From assembly GCA_963754065.1 (NCBI GenBank), contig CAVWFH010000028.1, forward strand, positions 62,001 through 126,000: DNA of 64,000 nucleotides, read 5' to 3'. Positions 36,649 through 44,351 of this stretch are shown here, one piece after another. The DNA comes from JALORV01 sp963754065 (GTDB lineage Bacteria; Pseudomonadota; Gammaproteobacteria; Burkholderiales; Burkholderiaceae_F). The position numbers were made by a program, and so were the translations under genes. Position 1 is the first letter of the stretch, and every line of letters begins with the position of its first letter. The notes under the pieces were generated by a model. It saw nothing but the letters and a program-made list of their open reading frames with translations, had not been told where the DNA came from and did no database searches.

Positions 36649-36678
36649 CGGACAAAAGTAGGTTTTCACTTTTGTCCG
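36649..36678 (-). other. 11-bp perfect hairpin immediately after the SDR stop codon
   Basis: CGGACAAAAGT (36649-36659) pairs exactly with ACTTTTGTCCG (36668-36678) around an 8-base loop. It abuts the SDR stop at 36679. Together with 36607-36639 it makes two consecutive stem-loops in a 100-base intergenic gap, suggesting a 3'-end stabiliser plus terminator. Confidence 0.55.
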
Positions 36679-37413
36679 TCAAAGACTCATCCCTCCATCG
36701 ACGAAAATCGCCTGACCCGTCATGAACGACGATTCGTCGGACACGAGATAGACGAAGGTCTCGGCGATTTCCTCGGCGGTCGCCAGGCGGCCCATCGGCT
36801 GGCGTGCAATGAAGTCCTTGCGTGCCTGCACGGGATCGGCGAAGGCCTTGATGCGATCGCCGAGCGACGGTGTGTCGACCGTGCCCGGGCAGACGCAGTT
36901 GACGCGTATGCCTTGCTTGACGTGATCGATCGCCAGCGCACGCGTGAATCCGGCCACCGCGGCCTTGCTCGCTGCGTAGGCAAGCCGGTTGGGCGCCGCC
37001 TTGTGCGCCCCGAGCACAGAGGCCATGTTGAGGATCACGCCGCCGCCGGCGGCGATCATTCGCGGCAACATCGCCTTGGTCAGCACGAACATGCTGCGCA
37101 CGTTCAAGTCAAAGCTGAAATCCCAGTCGGCGATCGAACAGTCGAGGATCGTGCCCTGGTGCACGGTGCCGGCGCAATTGAAGAGGATGTCGACAGCGCC
37201 CAGCTGGCCGACAAAGTCCTGCACAGCACCATCGTCAAGGACATCGAGTCCGCGTGTGGCAACTCCCTGCGGCAGTTGCGCCAGCAGTTCGGGCTTCAGG
37301 TCGGTGGCGGTGACGTGCGCGCCTTCGCGTGCGAAGGCCACCACCGCGGCACGTCCCATGCCCTGGCCGGCGGCTGTCACCAGCGCCGACTTGCCCTGCA
37401 AACGCCCCGCCAT
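36679..37413 (-). CDS. SDR family oxidoreductase, resembles 2-keto-3-deoxy-L-fuconate dehydrogenase
   Basis: A 244-residue short-chain dehydrogenase with a TAAGQGMG cofactor motif near residue 12, NCAG, and catalytic Tyr and Lys in YAASK. The stretches TVHQGTILDCSIADWDFSF and RVNCVCPGTVDTPSL are strikingly like the animal BDH2/DHRS6 proteins and their bacterial relatives, which include 2-keto-3-deoxy-L-fuconate dehydrogenase. It would oxidise C4 of the keto-deoxy acid, feeding the adjacent FAH-family hydrolase. The start ATG at 37411-37413 has GGAGG 6 bases upstream; an earlier ATG 6 bases away is too close. It is divergent from the FadR-type regulator across the operator. Confidence 0.87.
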   Translation of the reverse strand: MAGRLQGKSALVTAAGQGMGRAAVVAFAREGAHVTATDLKPELLAQLPQGVATRGLDVLDDGAVQDFVGQLGAVDILFNCAGTVHQGTILDCSIADWDFSFDLNVRSMFVLTKAMLPRMIAAGGGVILNMASVLGAHKAAPNRLAYAASKAAVAGFTRALAIDHVKQGIRVNCVCPGTVDTPSLGDRIKAFADPVQARKDFIARQPMGRLATAEEIAETFVYLVSDESSFMTGQAIFVDGGMSL

Positions 37414-37480
37414 CGCCATCCTCCACTGCGCGCTGCCGCGGCTTGACACCTCCGGGTGTGCATGTGAAGCTAGCCGCGCA

Positions 37481-37500
37481 ATTGGTCTGACCACTTGACC
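37481..37500. promoter_or_regulatory. putative FadR/GntR-type operator, copy B
   Basis: The core TGGTCTGACCA (37483-37493) is a perfect TGGT-N3-ACCA dyad, followed by CTTGACC. Nineteen of 20 bases match 20610-20629. It lies between the divergent SDR (start 37413) and regulator (start 37585), so the regulator may also control itself. Confidence 0.7.
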
Positions 37501-37584
37501 AGTGCGCGGCAGTGTAAGCGGCCCAGCTCTTCGCTGTCCAGCCTGCCGGCGACAATTCAATCCGACCGGGAGCGCACCCCCGCC

Positions 37585-38295
37585 ATGCCGATCAAGGCCG
37601 TCGAACCGCAGCGGCTGTACCGCCGCATTGCAGAACAGATTGCCCGCCTGATCCGGCGCGGCGAGTACAAGCCGGGAGAACGCCTGCCCCCCGAGCGCGA
37701 CCTGGCACGCCAGCTCGAAGTGAGCCGCCCGTCCGTGCGCGAGGCGCTGATCGCGCTCGAAGTCGAAGGCTATGTCGAGGTACGGGTGGGCTCTGGCGTT
37801 TACGTCACGCAGCGGCGGCCGGCGGCACGCAATTTTGATCCCCTGCCAAGCGATTCCGGGCCGTTCGAGCTGATCTCGGCGCGCCGTTTGCTGGAATCCG
37901 AGTGCGCGGCGATGGCGGCGCGCCAGGCGAGTCCGGCGCAGATACGTCGCATGAAGGCGGCCCTGACGGCGATGGAGCGAGACCGCCGCCGTGCCGTGAT
38001 GCCGCTCGACAACGACCGCCGCTTTCACCTCGAGATCGCCGAGGCCAGCGGCAACAGTGCATTGGCGCTGGCGGTTCGCACGCTCTGGGACCAGCGCACG
38101 GGGCCGCTGTTCCTGCGACTCGAACACCACTTCGACACCCCGGGCCTCTGGGAGGCCGCGATAGCGGAGCATCACGCCGTGATGACCGCGGTGGAGGGCC
38201 ACGATCCGACGGGCGCGCGCGCCGCGATGCGTCGCCACATGGATGCCGCGGCCAGGCGCTTCCAGCGCAGCTGGAGTGCCGCCGCGCGAAGCTGA
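37585..38295 (+). CDS. FadR-type GntR family transcriptional regulator (FCD domain)
   Basis: A 236-residue regulator. Residues 10-72 form the GntR winged helix (LIRRGEYKPGERLPPERDLARQLEVSRPSVREAL). The rest is an FCD ligand domain with its usual metal residues (the Asp and His of DNDRRFHLEI, and His in EHHAV and MRRHMDAA). Relatives such as UxuR/ExuR-type proteins respond to sugar acids or their keto-deoxy products. The ATG at 37585 is chosen over 37495 because it begins the normal N-terminus. It is the probable regulator of both sugar-acid loci, since its own upstream region and that of locus A share an operator (inference). Confidence 0.88.
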   Translation: MPIKAVEPQRLYRRIAEQIARLIRRGEYKPGERLPPERDLARQLEVSRPSVREALIALEVEGYVEVRVGSGVYVTQRRPAARNFDPLPSDSGPFELISARRLLESECAAMAARQASPAQIRRMKAALTAMERDRRRAVMPLDNDRRFHLEIAEASGNSALALAVRTLWDQRTGPLFLRLEHHFDTPGLWEAAIAEHHAVMTAVEGHDPTGARAAMRRHMDAAARRFQRSWSAAARS

Positions 38296-38316
38296 ACGCA
38301 AGACAGGACCCGTAGG

Positions 38317-38335
38317 GCGGTGTCATCGACACCGC
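38317..38335 (+). other. 8-bp perfect hairpin between regulator and TRAP genes
   Basis: GCGGTGTC (38317-38324) pairs with GACACCGC (38328-38335) around a three-base loop. It begins 22 bases after the regulator stop and ends 11 bases before the DctQ start. No T-run follows, so it could tune expression or mark RNA processing. Confidence 0.45.
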
Positions 38336-38346
38336 AATGAAAGCGC

Positions 38347-38958
38347 ATGCAGCCGACGACGCCGACGACCGAAGGACCGCAGGAACACGTACTCACCGCG
38401 AGTGGCGAGTTCGACGTCCATGACGAGCCGATCGACCTCTCCGTCTACCGGTTCGAAGACTGGATCTCGTTCGGCTTCTTCTGGCTGCTCGCCGGCACGG
38501 TGTTCCTGCAATTTTTCACACGCTACGCCCTCAACGATTCGGCCGGTTGGACCGAGGAGATCGCGCGCTACCTGCTGATCTGCACCGTGTTCATCGGAGC
38601 CACCGTCAGCGTGCGCAAGAACAACCACATCCATGTCGACTTCTTCTATCGCATCCTGCCTAAGCGGCTGATGCGCGTGATGTCTACGCTGGTCGATGTG
38701 GCGCGCATCACGTTCTTCGCTTATGCGGCCTGGCTGACTTACCTCCTGCTGCAGCGCATCGGCGGCCAGCGCATGGCGGTCGTCGACCTGCCGATCGGCC
38801 TCATGTATTCGGTGGTGCTCGCCGGCTTCGTACTGATGACCTGGCGCGCCATTGGCGTCGCGCGGCTCAACTGGACGCGCGGTGTCTCGGTGCTGGAACA
38901 GCCGGAACTCGCCGACGGCCACGGCGAGATGCCCGCCGCGACAGGCCGTTCGACGTGA
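38347..38958 (+). CDS. TRAP transporter small permease (DctQ)
   Basis: A 203-residue inner-membrane protein with four hydrophobic segments and the DctQ-like pattern NDSAGWTEEIARYLLICTVFIG and VRKNNHIHVDFF. It forms the small membrane subunit of a sodium-driven tripartite importer. The coding end overlaps the GTG start of the large permease (GTGA). TRAP systems favour carboxylated substrates, fitting uptake of a sugar acid. Confidence 0.9.
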   Translation: MQPTTPTTEGPQEHVLTASGEFDVHDEPIDLSVYRFEDWISFGFFWLLAGTVFLQFFTRYALNDSAGWTEEIARYLLICTVFIGATVSVRKNNHIHVDFFYRILPKRLMRVMSTLVDVARITFFAYAAWLTYLLLQRIGGQRMAVVDLPIGLMYSVVLAGFVLMTWRAIGVARLNWTRGVSVLEQPELADGHGEMPAATGRST

Positions 38959-40361
38959 GCCCGGGCGCCTTCAAGCTGCTGTTTCTCGGCCTGATGGGAT
39001 CAGGCGTGCCCGTAGCCATCGCGATGGCGGGTTCGTCGCTGATCTTCGTGATGGCAACCGGCACCGTGCCGGACTTCGTCGTCATTCACCGCATGGTGAA
39101 CGGCATCGACTCGTTTCCATTGCTGGCGGTGCCGTTTTTCATCCTCGCCGGCAACCTGATGAACTCGGCCGGCATCACGAATCGCATCTACAACTTTGCG
39201 CTGGCGCTGGTCGGCTGGCTGCGCGGCGGTCTCGGCCACGTGAATGTGCTGGGATCGATGATCTTCGCCGGCATGTCGGGCACCGCGATCGGCGATGCCG
39301 CCGGTCTGGGCACGATCGAGATCAAGGCGATGAAGGACCACGGCTACAGCGCCGAGTTCGCCGTCGGTGTCACTGCCGCGTCGGCCACGCTCGGTCCGAT
39401 CATCCCGCCGTCGCTGCCGTTCGTGATCTATGCGATGTTCGCCAATGTCTCGGTCGGCGCGCTCTTCCTCGCCGGCATCCTGCCCGGCGCGGTGATGGCG
39501 CTGCTGATGATGCTCACGGTGGCGTACTTCGCGCACAAGAACAAGTGGGGCGGGGACATCCGCTTTGAATGGGCACGCATCATCAAGGCGCTGGCGGAAC
39601 TGCTGGTCGTGGCGCTGTTTCCGGTGGTCATCTGGGTCCTCACCACCCAGGTGGGATGGCCGCACGTACCGACCGTGGCCGGCGTGCTGCTGGCCCTGCT
39701 CATCGCCGACCGCGTCTTCCGTTTCAATGCGGTGCTGCCGATCATGACGCCGGTGCTGCTGATCGGCGGCATGACCGCGGGTGTGTTCACCGCGACCGAG
39801 GGCGCGATCGCGGCCTGTGTGTGGTCGCTCTTCCTCGGCATCTTCTGGTTCCGCTCGCTCAACTGGAAGATGCTGATCAAGGTCTCGATGGACACGATCG
39901 AGACCACGTCGATCGTGCTGTTGATCGTGGCGGCAGCCTCGATCTTCGGCTGGATGCTGACGGTGACCAAGACCACCGAGATGATTGCGGGCTGGGTGCT
40001 GGCATTCACGACCGACCCGTGGATGTTCCTGCTGCTGGCGAACCTGCTGATGCTCTTCGTCGGCTGCTTTCTCGAGCCGACCGCTGCCATCACGATCCTG
40101 GTGCCGATCCTGCTGCCGATCGTCCGTCAATTGGGCATTGACCCGGTCCACTTCGGGCTCATCATGGTGTTGAATCTGATGATCGGCCTGCTGCACCCGC
40201 CGATGGGGCTGGTGCTGTTCGTGCTGGCGCGCGTGGCGAAGCTTTCGATCGAGCGCACGACGATGGCGATCCTGCCGTGGCTGATTCCGCTGCTGGTGAG
40301 CCTCGGGCTGGTGACCTACCTGCCGTCGATCAGCCTGTGGCTGCCGCGGCAGTTTCTGTAG
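38955..40361 (+). CDS. TRAP transporter large permease (DctM)
   Basis: A 468-residue polytopic membrane protein with DctM hallmarks: SFPLLAVPFFILAGNLMNSAGIT, GMSGTAIGDAAGLGTIEIKAM, AASATLGPIIPPSLPFVIYA and the late LEPTAAITILVPILLP. It is the sodium-coupled transport channel. Starts with GTG overlapping the DctQ stop. The UxaA-family gene follows after 14 bases with a strong ribosome binding site, so transporter and enzyme share one transcript. Confidence 0.93.
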   Translation: MSPGAFKLLFLGLMGSGVPVAIAMAGSSLIFVMATGTVPDFVVIHRMVNGIDSFPLLAVPFFILAGNLMNSAGITNRIYNFALALVGWLRGGLGHVNVLGSMIFAGMSGTAIGDAAGLGTIEIKAMKDHGYSAEFAVGVTAASATLGPIIPPSLPFVIYAMFANVSVGALFLAGILPGAVMALLMMLTVAYFAHKNKWGGDIRFEWARIIKALAELLVVALFPVVIWVLTTQVGWPHVPTVAGVLLALLIADRVFRFNAVLPIMTPVLLIGGMTAGVFTATEGAIAACVWSLFLGIFWFRSLNWKMLIKVSMDTIETTSIVLLIVAAASIFGWMLTVTKTTEMIAGWVLAFTTDPWMFLLLANLLMLFVGCFLEPTAAITILVPILLPIVRQLGIDPVHFGLIMVLNLMIGLLHPPMGLVLFVLARVAKLSIERTTMAILPWLIPLLVSLGLVTYLPSISLWLPRQFL

Positions 40362-40375
40362 TGGGAGGAGGAGCA

Positions 40376-41920
40376 ATGCTGCAGGAAGTTCCGCTGGTCC
40401 TTCGTCTCAACCCGGCCGACGATGTCGTGATCGCACGTCGGCAGCTGGTGTCGGGCACGCTGATCAAGTCCGAGGGGATCACCGTCAGCGGGCTGGTGCC
40501 TCCCGGCCACAAGGTCGCGACGCGGGCACTGGCGGTGGGAACGCCTGTGCGGCGCTACAACCAGATCATCGGCTTCGCGACTCGCGAGATCCGGCCGGGT
40601 GAGCACGTCCATCTGCACAACCTCGGCATCGGTGAAGAACACGGAGCGTTCTCCCGCGACTATGCGTTCTGTGCCGACGTTCGCCCTGCGCCCTCTGTGA
40701 GCACGCCCGCCACGTTCATGGGCATCGTGCGAGCCGACGGTCAGGTGGCGACGCGCAACTACATCGCCATTCTCTCGAGCGTTAATTGCTCCGCCACGGT
40801 CGCGCGTGCCATCGCCGACCGTTTTCGCCGCGACATCTTTCCCGATGCTCTTGCGGACTTTCCGAATGTCGACGGGGTTATCGCGCTGACGCACGGCACC
40901 GGTTGCGGGATGGACATGGGCGAGAGCATGCAGGTCCTGCGTCGTACGATGGCCGGTTATGCCCGCCATCCAAACATGGCCTCGGTGGTCTTCGTGGGAC
41001 TTGGCTGCGAAGCCAACCAGATCACGTCGCTGTTCGGCGCCGAGAGCCTGAAAGAGAGCGACCGGATGGCCCGCTACAACATGCAGGACGTGGGCGGCAC
41101 CGCCAAGGCGATCGAGCACGGCGTCGCACGGGTACGCGAGATGCTCCCGGCGGCCAACCGTGTCGAGCGCACCGCGGTGCCGGCGAGCCACCTGACGCTT
41201 GGACTGCAATGCGGCGGCTCGGATGGCTATTCCGGAATCACGGCCAATCCGGCGCTCGGCAACGCGGTCGACCGGCTGGTCGCGCACGGAGGCACCGCGA
41301 TCCTTTCTGAGACGCCGGAGATCTATGGCGCCGAGCACCTGCTGACCCGGCGCGCGGTGTCGCGCGAGGTGGGGGAAAAGCTGATTGCCCGCATCAAGTG
41401 GTGGGAGGATTACACGCGGCGCAATCATGGCGAAATGAACAACAACCCTTCGCCCGGCAACAAGGCCGGTGGGCTGACGACGATCCTCGAAAAGTCGCTT
41501 GGAGCCGTGGCCAAGGGCGGCACGACCAACCTGGTCGACGTCTACGAGTACGCGCAGGCGGTCGACAAGAAGGGTTTCGTGTACATGGACACGCCGGGCT
41601 ACGATCCGGTGTCGGCGACCGGGCAGGTCGCGGGCGGCGCCAACATGATCGTGTTCACGACGGGGCGTGGTTCGGCCTATGGCTGCGCGCCGTCGCCTTC
41701 GCTGAAGCTTTCGACCAACAGCGAACTGTGGCAGCGGCAGGAAGAGGACATCGATCTGAACTGCGGCGAGATCGCCGACGGCGCGGCCACGATCGAACAA
41801 CTGGGCGAGCGCCTGTTCGAACTGGTCCTCGCCACCGCGTCGGGCGCAAGAACCAAGAGTGAACGCTTTGGCTATGGCCAGAGCGAATTCGTTCCGTGGC
41901 AACTCGGCGCGACGATGTAG
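40376..41920 (+). CDS. UxaA/GarD family sugar-acid dehydratase (altronate/galactarate dehydratase-like)
   Basis: A 514-residue iron-dependent hydro-lyase that converts a hexonate, aldarate or related acid to its 2-keto-3-deoxy form. Residues 1-95 form an SAF domain; the catalytic part has RNYIAILSSVNCSATVA, THGTGCGMD, GLGCEANQI, LQCGGSDGYSGITANPALG and the closing SELWQRQEEDIDLNCGEI. The start ATG at 40376 follows GGAGGAGGAG. A fused SAF plus catalytic unit is normal for this family. It lies between TRAP permease and binding-protein genes, so its substrate is probably the imported acid. Confidence 0.9.
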   Translation: MLQEVPLVLRLNPADDVVIARRQLVSGTLIKSEGITVSGLVPPGHKVATRALAVGTPVRRYNQIIGFATREIRPGEHVHLHNLGIGEEHGAFSRDYAFCADVRPAPSVSTPATFMGIVRADGQVATRNYIAILSSVNCSATVARAIADRFRRDIFPDALADFPNVDGVIALTHGTGCGMDMGESMQVLRRTMAGYARHPNMASVVFVGLGCEANQITSLFGAESLKESDRMARYNMQDVGGTAKAIEHGVARVREMLPAANRVERTAVPASHLTLGLQCGGSDGYSGITANPALGNAVDRLVAHGGTAILSETPEIYGAEHLLTRRAVSREVGEKLIARIKWWEDYTRRNHGEMNNNPSPGNKAGGLTTILEKSLGAVAKGGTTNLVDVYEYAQAVDKKGFVYMDTPGYDPVSATGQVAGGANMIVFTTGRGSAYGCAPSPSLKLSTNSELWQRQEEDIDLNCGEIADGAATIEQLGERLFELVLATASGARTKSERFGYGQSEFVPWQLGATM

Positions 41921-41960
41921 CGCCGCTATGACGTAATAGGCAGTCCTACAAGGAGGAGAC

Positions 41961-42962
41961 ATGAAGCACAGCATTGACGTGCCGTTTCGCAGCGGGCTTG
42001 CCCGCTGGATGGTGGGGGTCGCGGCGGCCCTGCTCGCGGTCGGTGGCGTCTCGGCGCAGACCAAGCTGAAGTTCGCCCACGTGTACGAAGTCAGCGAGCC
42101 GTATCACACGGCCGCCGTGTGGGCCGCCGGCGAGATCGCCAAGCGCACCAGCAATCGCTACACGGTCGAGGTCTTTCCTGCGTCGACGCTCGGCAAGGAA
42201 ACGGACATCAACCAGGGACTGACGCTCGGCACGGTCGACATCATCTATACGGGCCAGCTCTTCGCCGGTCGCACCTACGGACCCATCGCCATCGGCGGCG
42301 CGCCGTACATGTTCCGCGATTTCAATCACTGGAAGGCATTTTCGACCAGTCCGCTGTTCGCCGAGTTGTCCGAGGGCTACCGTGCCAAGAGTGGCGGCAA
42401 CAAGGTCCTGGCGATCACCTACTACGGCGAACGGCAGGTCACATCGAACAAGCCGATCAACAAGCCCGAGGACATGAAGGGTCTGAAGATCCGCGTGCCC
42501 GACGCGCCGCTGTACACGATGTTCCCGCGAGCCGTCGGAGCCAATCCGACGCCGATTGCCTTCGCCGAGGTCTACCTGGCGCTGCAAAATGGAACCGTCG
42601 ATGCGCAGGAAAATCCGCTGCCGACGATCGACGCGAAGAAGTTCTATGAAGTGCAGAAGTACATCGTGCTGACCGGGCACATCACCGACGCGCTGCTGAC
42701 CATCGTCGGCGCGCCGACCTGGACCAAGCTTTCCGATGCCGACAAGAAGATCTTCGACGAGGTGCTGAAAGAAGCGGCCGCGCGCGCAACCACGCAGATC
42801 ATCGAGATCGAGGCCAAGCTGGGCGCTGAGTTCACCAAGCGTGGCAAGGAGGTCGTCAAGGTCGACCGCACGCCGTTCCGCAACGCGGTGGCAAAGATGC
42901 ACAACGGGCCGGACGCGACCTGGGACAAGGCCACCTACGACAAGCTGCAGGCGTTGAAGTAA
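41961..42962 (+). CDS. TRAP transporter solute-binding protein (DctP)
   Basis: A 333-residue periplasmic protein with a signal sequence (residues 1-32, ending GVSAQ). The DctP fold is shown by LKFAHVYEVSEPYHTAA, the carboxylate-binding Arg in KGLKIRVPDAPLY, and the AEVYLALQNGTVDAQENPL segment. It delivers a carboxylated ligand to DctQM. AGGAGGAG precedes the ATG. A GC-rich hairpin follows the stop. Confidence 0.93.
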   Translation: MKHSIDVPFRSGLARWMVGVAAALLAVGGVSAQTKLKFAHVYEVSEPYHTAAVWAAGEIAKRTSNRYTVEVFPASTLGKETDINQGLTLGTVDIIYTGQLFAGRTYGPIAIGGAPYMFRDFNHWKAFSTSPLFAELSEGYRAKSGGNKVLAITYYGERQVTSNKPINKPEDMKGLKIRVPDAPLYTMFPRAVGANPTPIAFAEVYLALQNGTVDAQENPLPTIDAKKFYEVQKYIVLTGHITDALLTIVGAPTWTKLSDADKKIFDEVLKEAAARATTQIIEIEAKLGAEFTKRGKEVVKVDRTPFRNAVAKMHNGPDATWDKATYDKLQALK

Positions 42963-42987
42963 GCCTTCGTTGTACGCCGTGAGATTC

Positions 42988-43018
42988 CGGCGGCGGGTCT
43001 TCAGGGCCTGCCGCCGGC
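42988..43018 (+). terminator. GC-rich hairpin between convergent dctP and gspF genes
   Basis: CCGGCGGCGGG pairs with CCTGCCGCCGG over 11 positions (one G-T wobble) around a 9-base loop. It lies 26 bases past the DctP stop in the convergent gap. No T-run is present, so it may serve both directions weakly. Confidence 0.5.
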
Positions 43019-43103
43019 GACGTAGCGCTGCACCCAATGTATCGCCGGATCCGTTCAAGCGGCACAGCGTTGGACGCTTACCCGCCGGCCGCTTGCAGCG
43101 CGA

Positions 43104-44351
43104 CTATTTGACCAGCGTATTGATCTCGATGATCGGCAGCAGCACGGCCAGCACGATCAGCATGACGACCACGCCCATCGCGAGAATGAGGATCGGCTCG
43201 AGCAGCGAGGTGAAGAACAGCGCGCGCCGCTCGGCTTCGCGTGAGTGTATGTCCGCGGCGCGGGTCAGCATCTCGGGCAGCTTGCCGGTCGCCTCGCCCG
43301 AGGCAATCAGGTGGATCAGCACGGGCGGGAACAGCTTGATGTAGCCGGGCTTTTTTTCCTCGTCGGTATCGGCGCGCAGCGCCTTGGCGAGCGAGAAACC
43401 CTCACGTACGCGCTGCACCGCGTCCATGACGCGGGTGCGCATCGCCAGATTCGTGACGGTTTCGCCTGCGGCCTGCAGGGAGCGCAGCATCGGCACGCCA
43501 GACCCGACCAGGATCGCAAGCGTCGACGAGAAGCGCGCCGTGTTGATCGTGCGCGAGAGCACGCCGAAAATGGGCATCGTCAGGATGCGCTGGTGCCAGC
43601 GCATCCGCACCGCCGGCACGCGCAGCGACCGCTCCCACAGGAACGCCGCAATCACCAGGGCGACGACGACGATCCAGCCGTAGTTGCGGACGAAGTCCGA
43701 CACTGCGATCAGCGCCGTCGTCAGGAACGGCAACTGCTGTTTGGTGTTGGCAAACACCTGCACGACCTGCGGCACGACATAGGTGAGCAAACCCACGACC
43801 ACCAGCAGTGCAACCAGGGTGACGATGGCCGGGTAGACAAAGGCCAGCGTGATCTTCTGCTGCAGCCGCGCGCGTTCCTCGATGTAGTCGGCCAGGCTGC
43901 CGAGGACCGAGCCGAGCTTGCCCGACTCCTCGCCGGCCGCGATCAGCGCGCGGTAGATCTCCGGAAACTGGCGCGGGTGGCGTGCCAGCGCCTTCGACAT
44001 CGACGTACCTGACAGGACGTCGGTCCGTATCGACGCCATCAGCTCGCGCACCTGCTGCTTTTCGCTTTGCTCGACCATCACGGTCAGCGCATCGGCGACC
44101 GGCAACTGGGCGCCCATCAGCGAGGCCAGCTGGCGGGTGATGACCGCAAGTTCCGTCTGTGAAAGGCGACGGCCGAGGCGGATCGCGACGCCGGTCCCGC
44201 CGGCAGCCTCGCCGTAGACCGGTTCGACGGTGAGCGGAATCAGTCCGCGGCCGCGCAGCAGCTGGCGGGCCACCCGGGCGCTGTCGGCCTCGAGTACGCC
44301 GGTCTGCTCCTTGCCGGAGACGTCCGCAGCCGCAAATCTGAAAGCAGCCAT
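43104..44351 (-). CDS. gspF: type II secretion system inner membrane protein GspF
   Basis: A 415-residue polytopic platform protein that couples the GspE ATPase to pseudopilus growth. Two GspF domains are visible, each with the conserved helical pattern (TRQLASLMGAQLPVADAL and RFSSTLAILVGSGVPMLRSL). Three hydrophobic segments lie near residues 170-195, 225-240 and 385-405. GAGGG lies just before the ATG at 44349-44351. The open frame of gspE runs into this gene in another frame, which is discussed under gspE. Confidence 0.94.
   Translation of the reverse strand: MAAFRFAAADVSGKEQTGVLEADSARVARQLLRGRGLIPLTVEPVYGEAAGGTGVAIRLGRRLSQTELAVITRQLASLMGAQLPVADALTVMVEQSEKQQVRELMASIRTDVLSGTSMSKALARHPRQFPEIYRALIAAGEESGKLGSVLGSLADYIEERARLQQKITLAFVYPAIVTLVALLVVVGLLTYVVPQVVQVFANTKQQLPFLTTALIAVSDFVRNYGWIVVVALVIAAFLWERSLRVPAVRMRWHQRILTMPIFGVLSRTINTARFSSTLAILVGSGVPMLRSLQAAGETVTNLAMRTRVMDAVQRVREGFSLAKALRADTDEEKKPGYIKLFPPVLIHLIASGEATGKLPEMLTRAADIHSREAERRALFFTSLLEPILILAMGVVVMLIVLAVLLPIIEINTLVK

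Noticed and set aside
37501..38301. Upstream extension of the minus-strand SDR frame (to 540 codons)
   Set aside because: The extension is antisense to the FadR-type regulator; the ATG at 37413 has a good ribosome binding site and a normal SDR N-terminus.
39000..42064. Two long minus-strand frames (458 and 582 codons)
   Set aside because: They are shadows of DctM and the UxaA/GarD dehydratase; His/Gln/Arg-rich nonsense.
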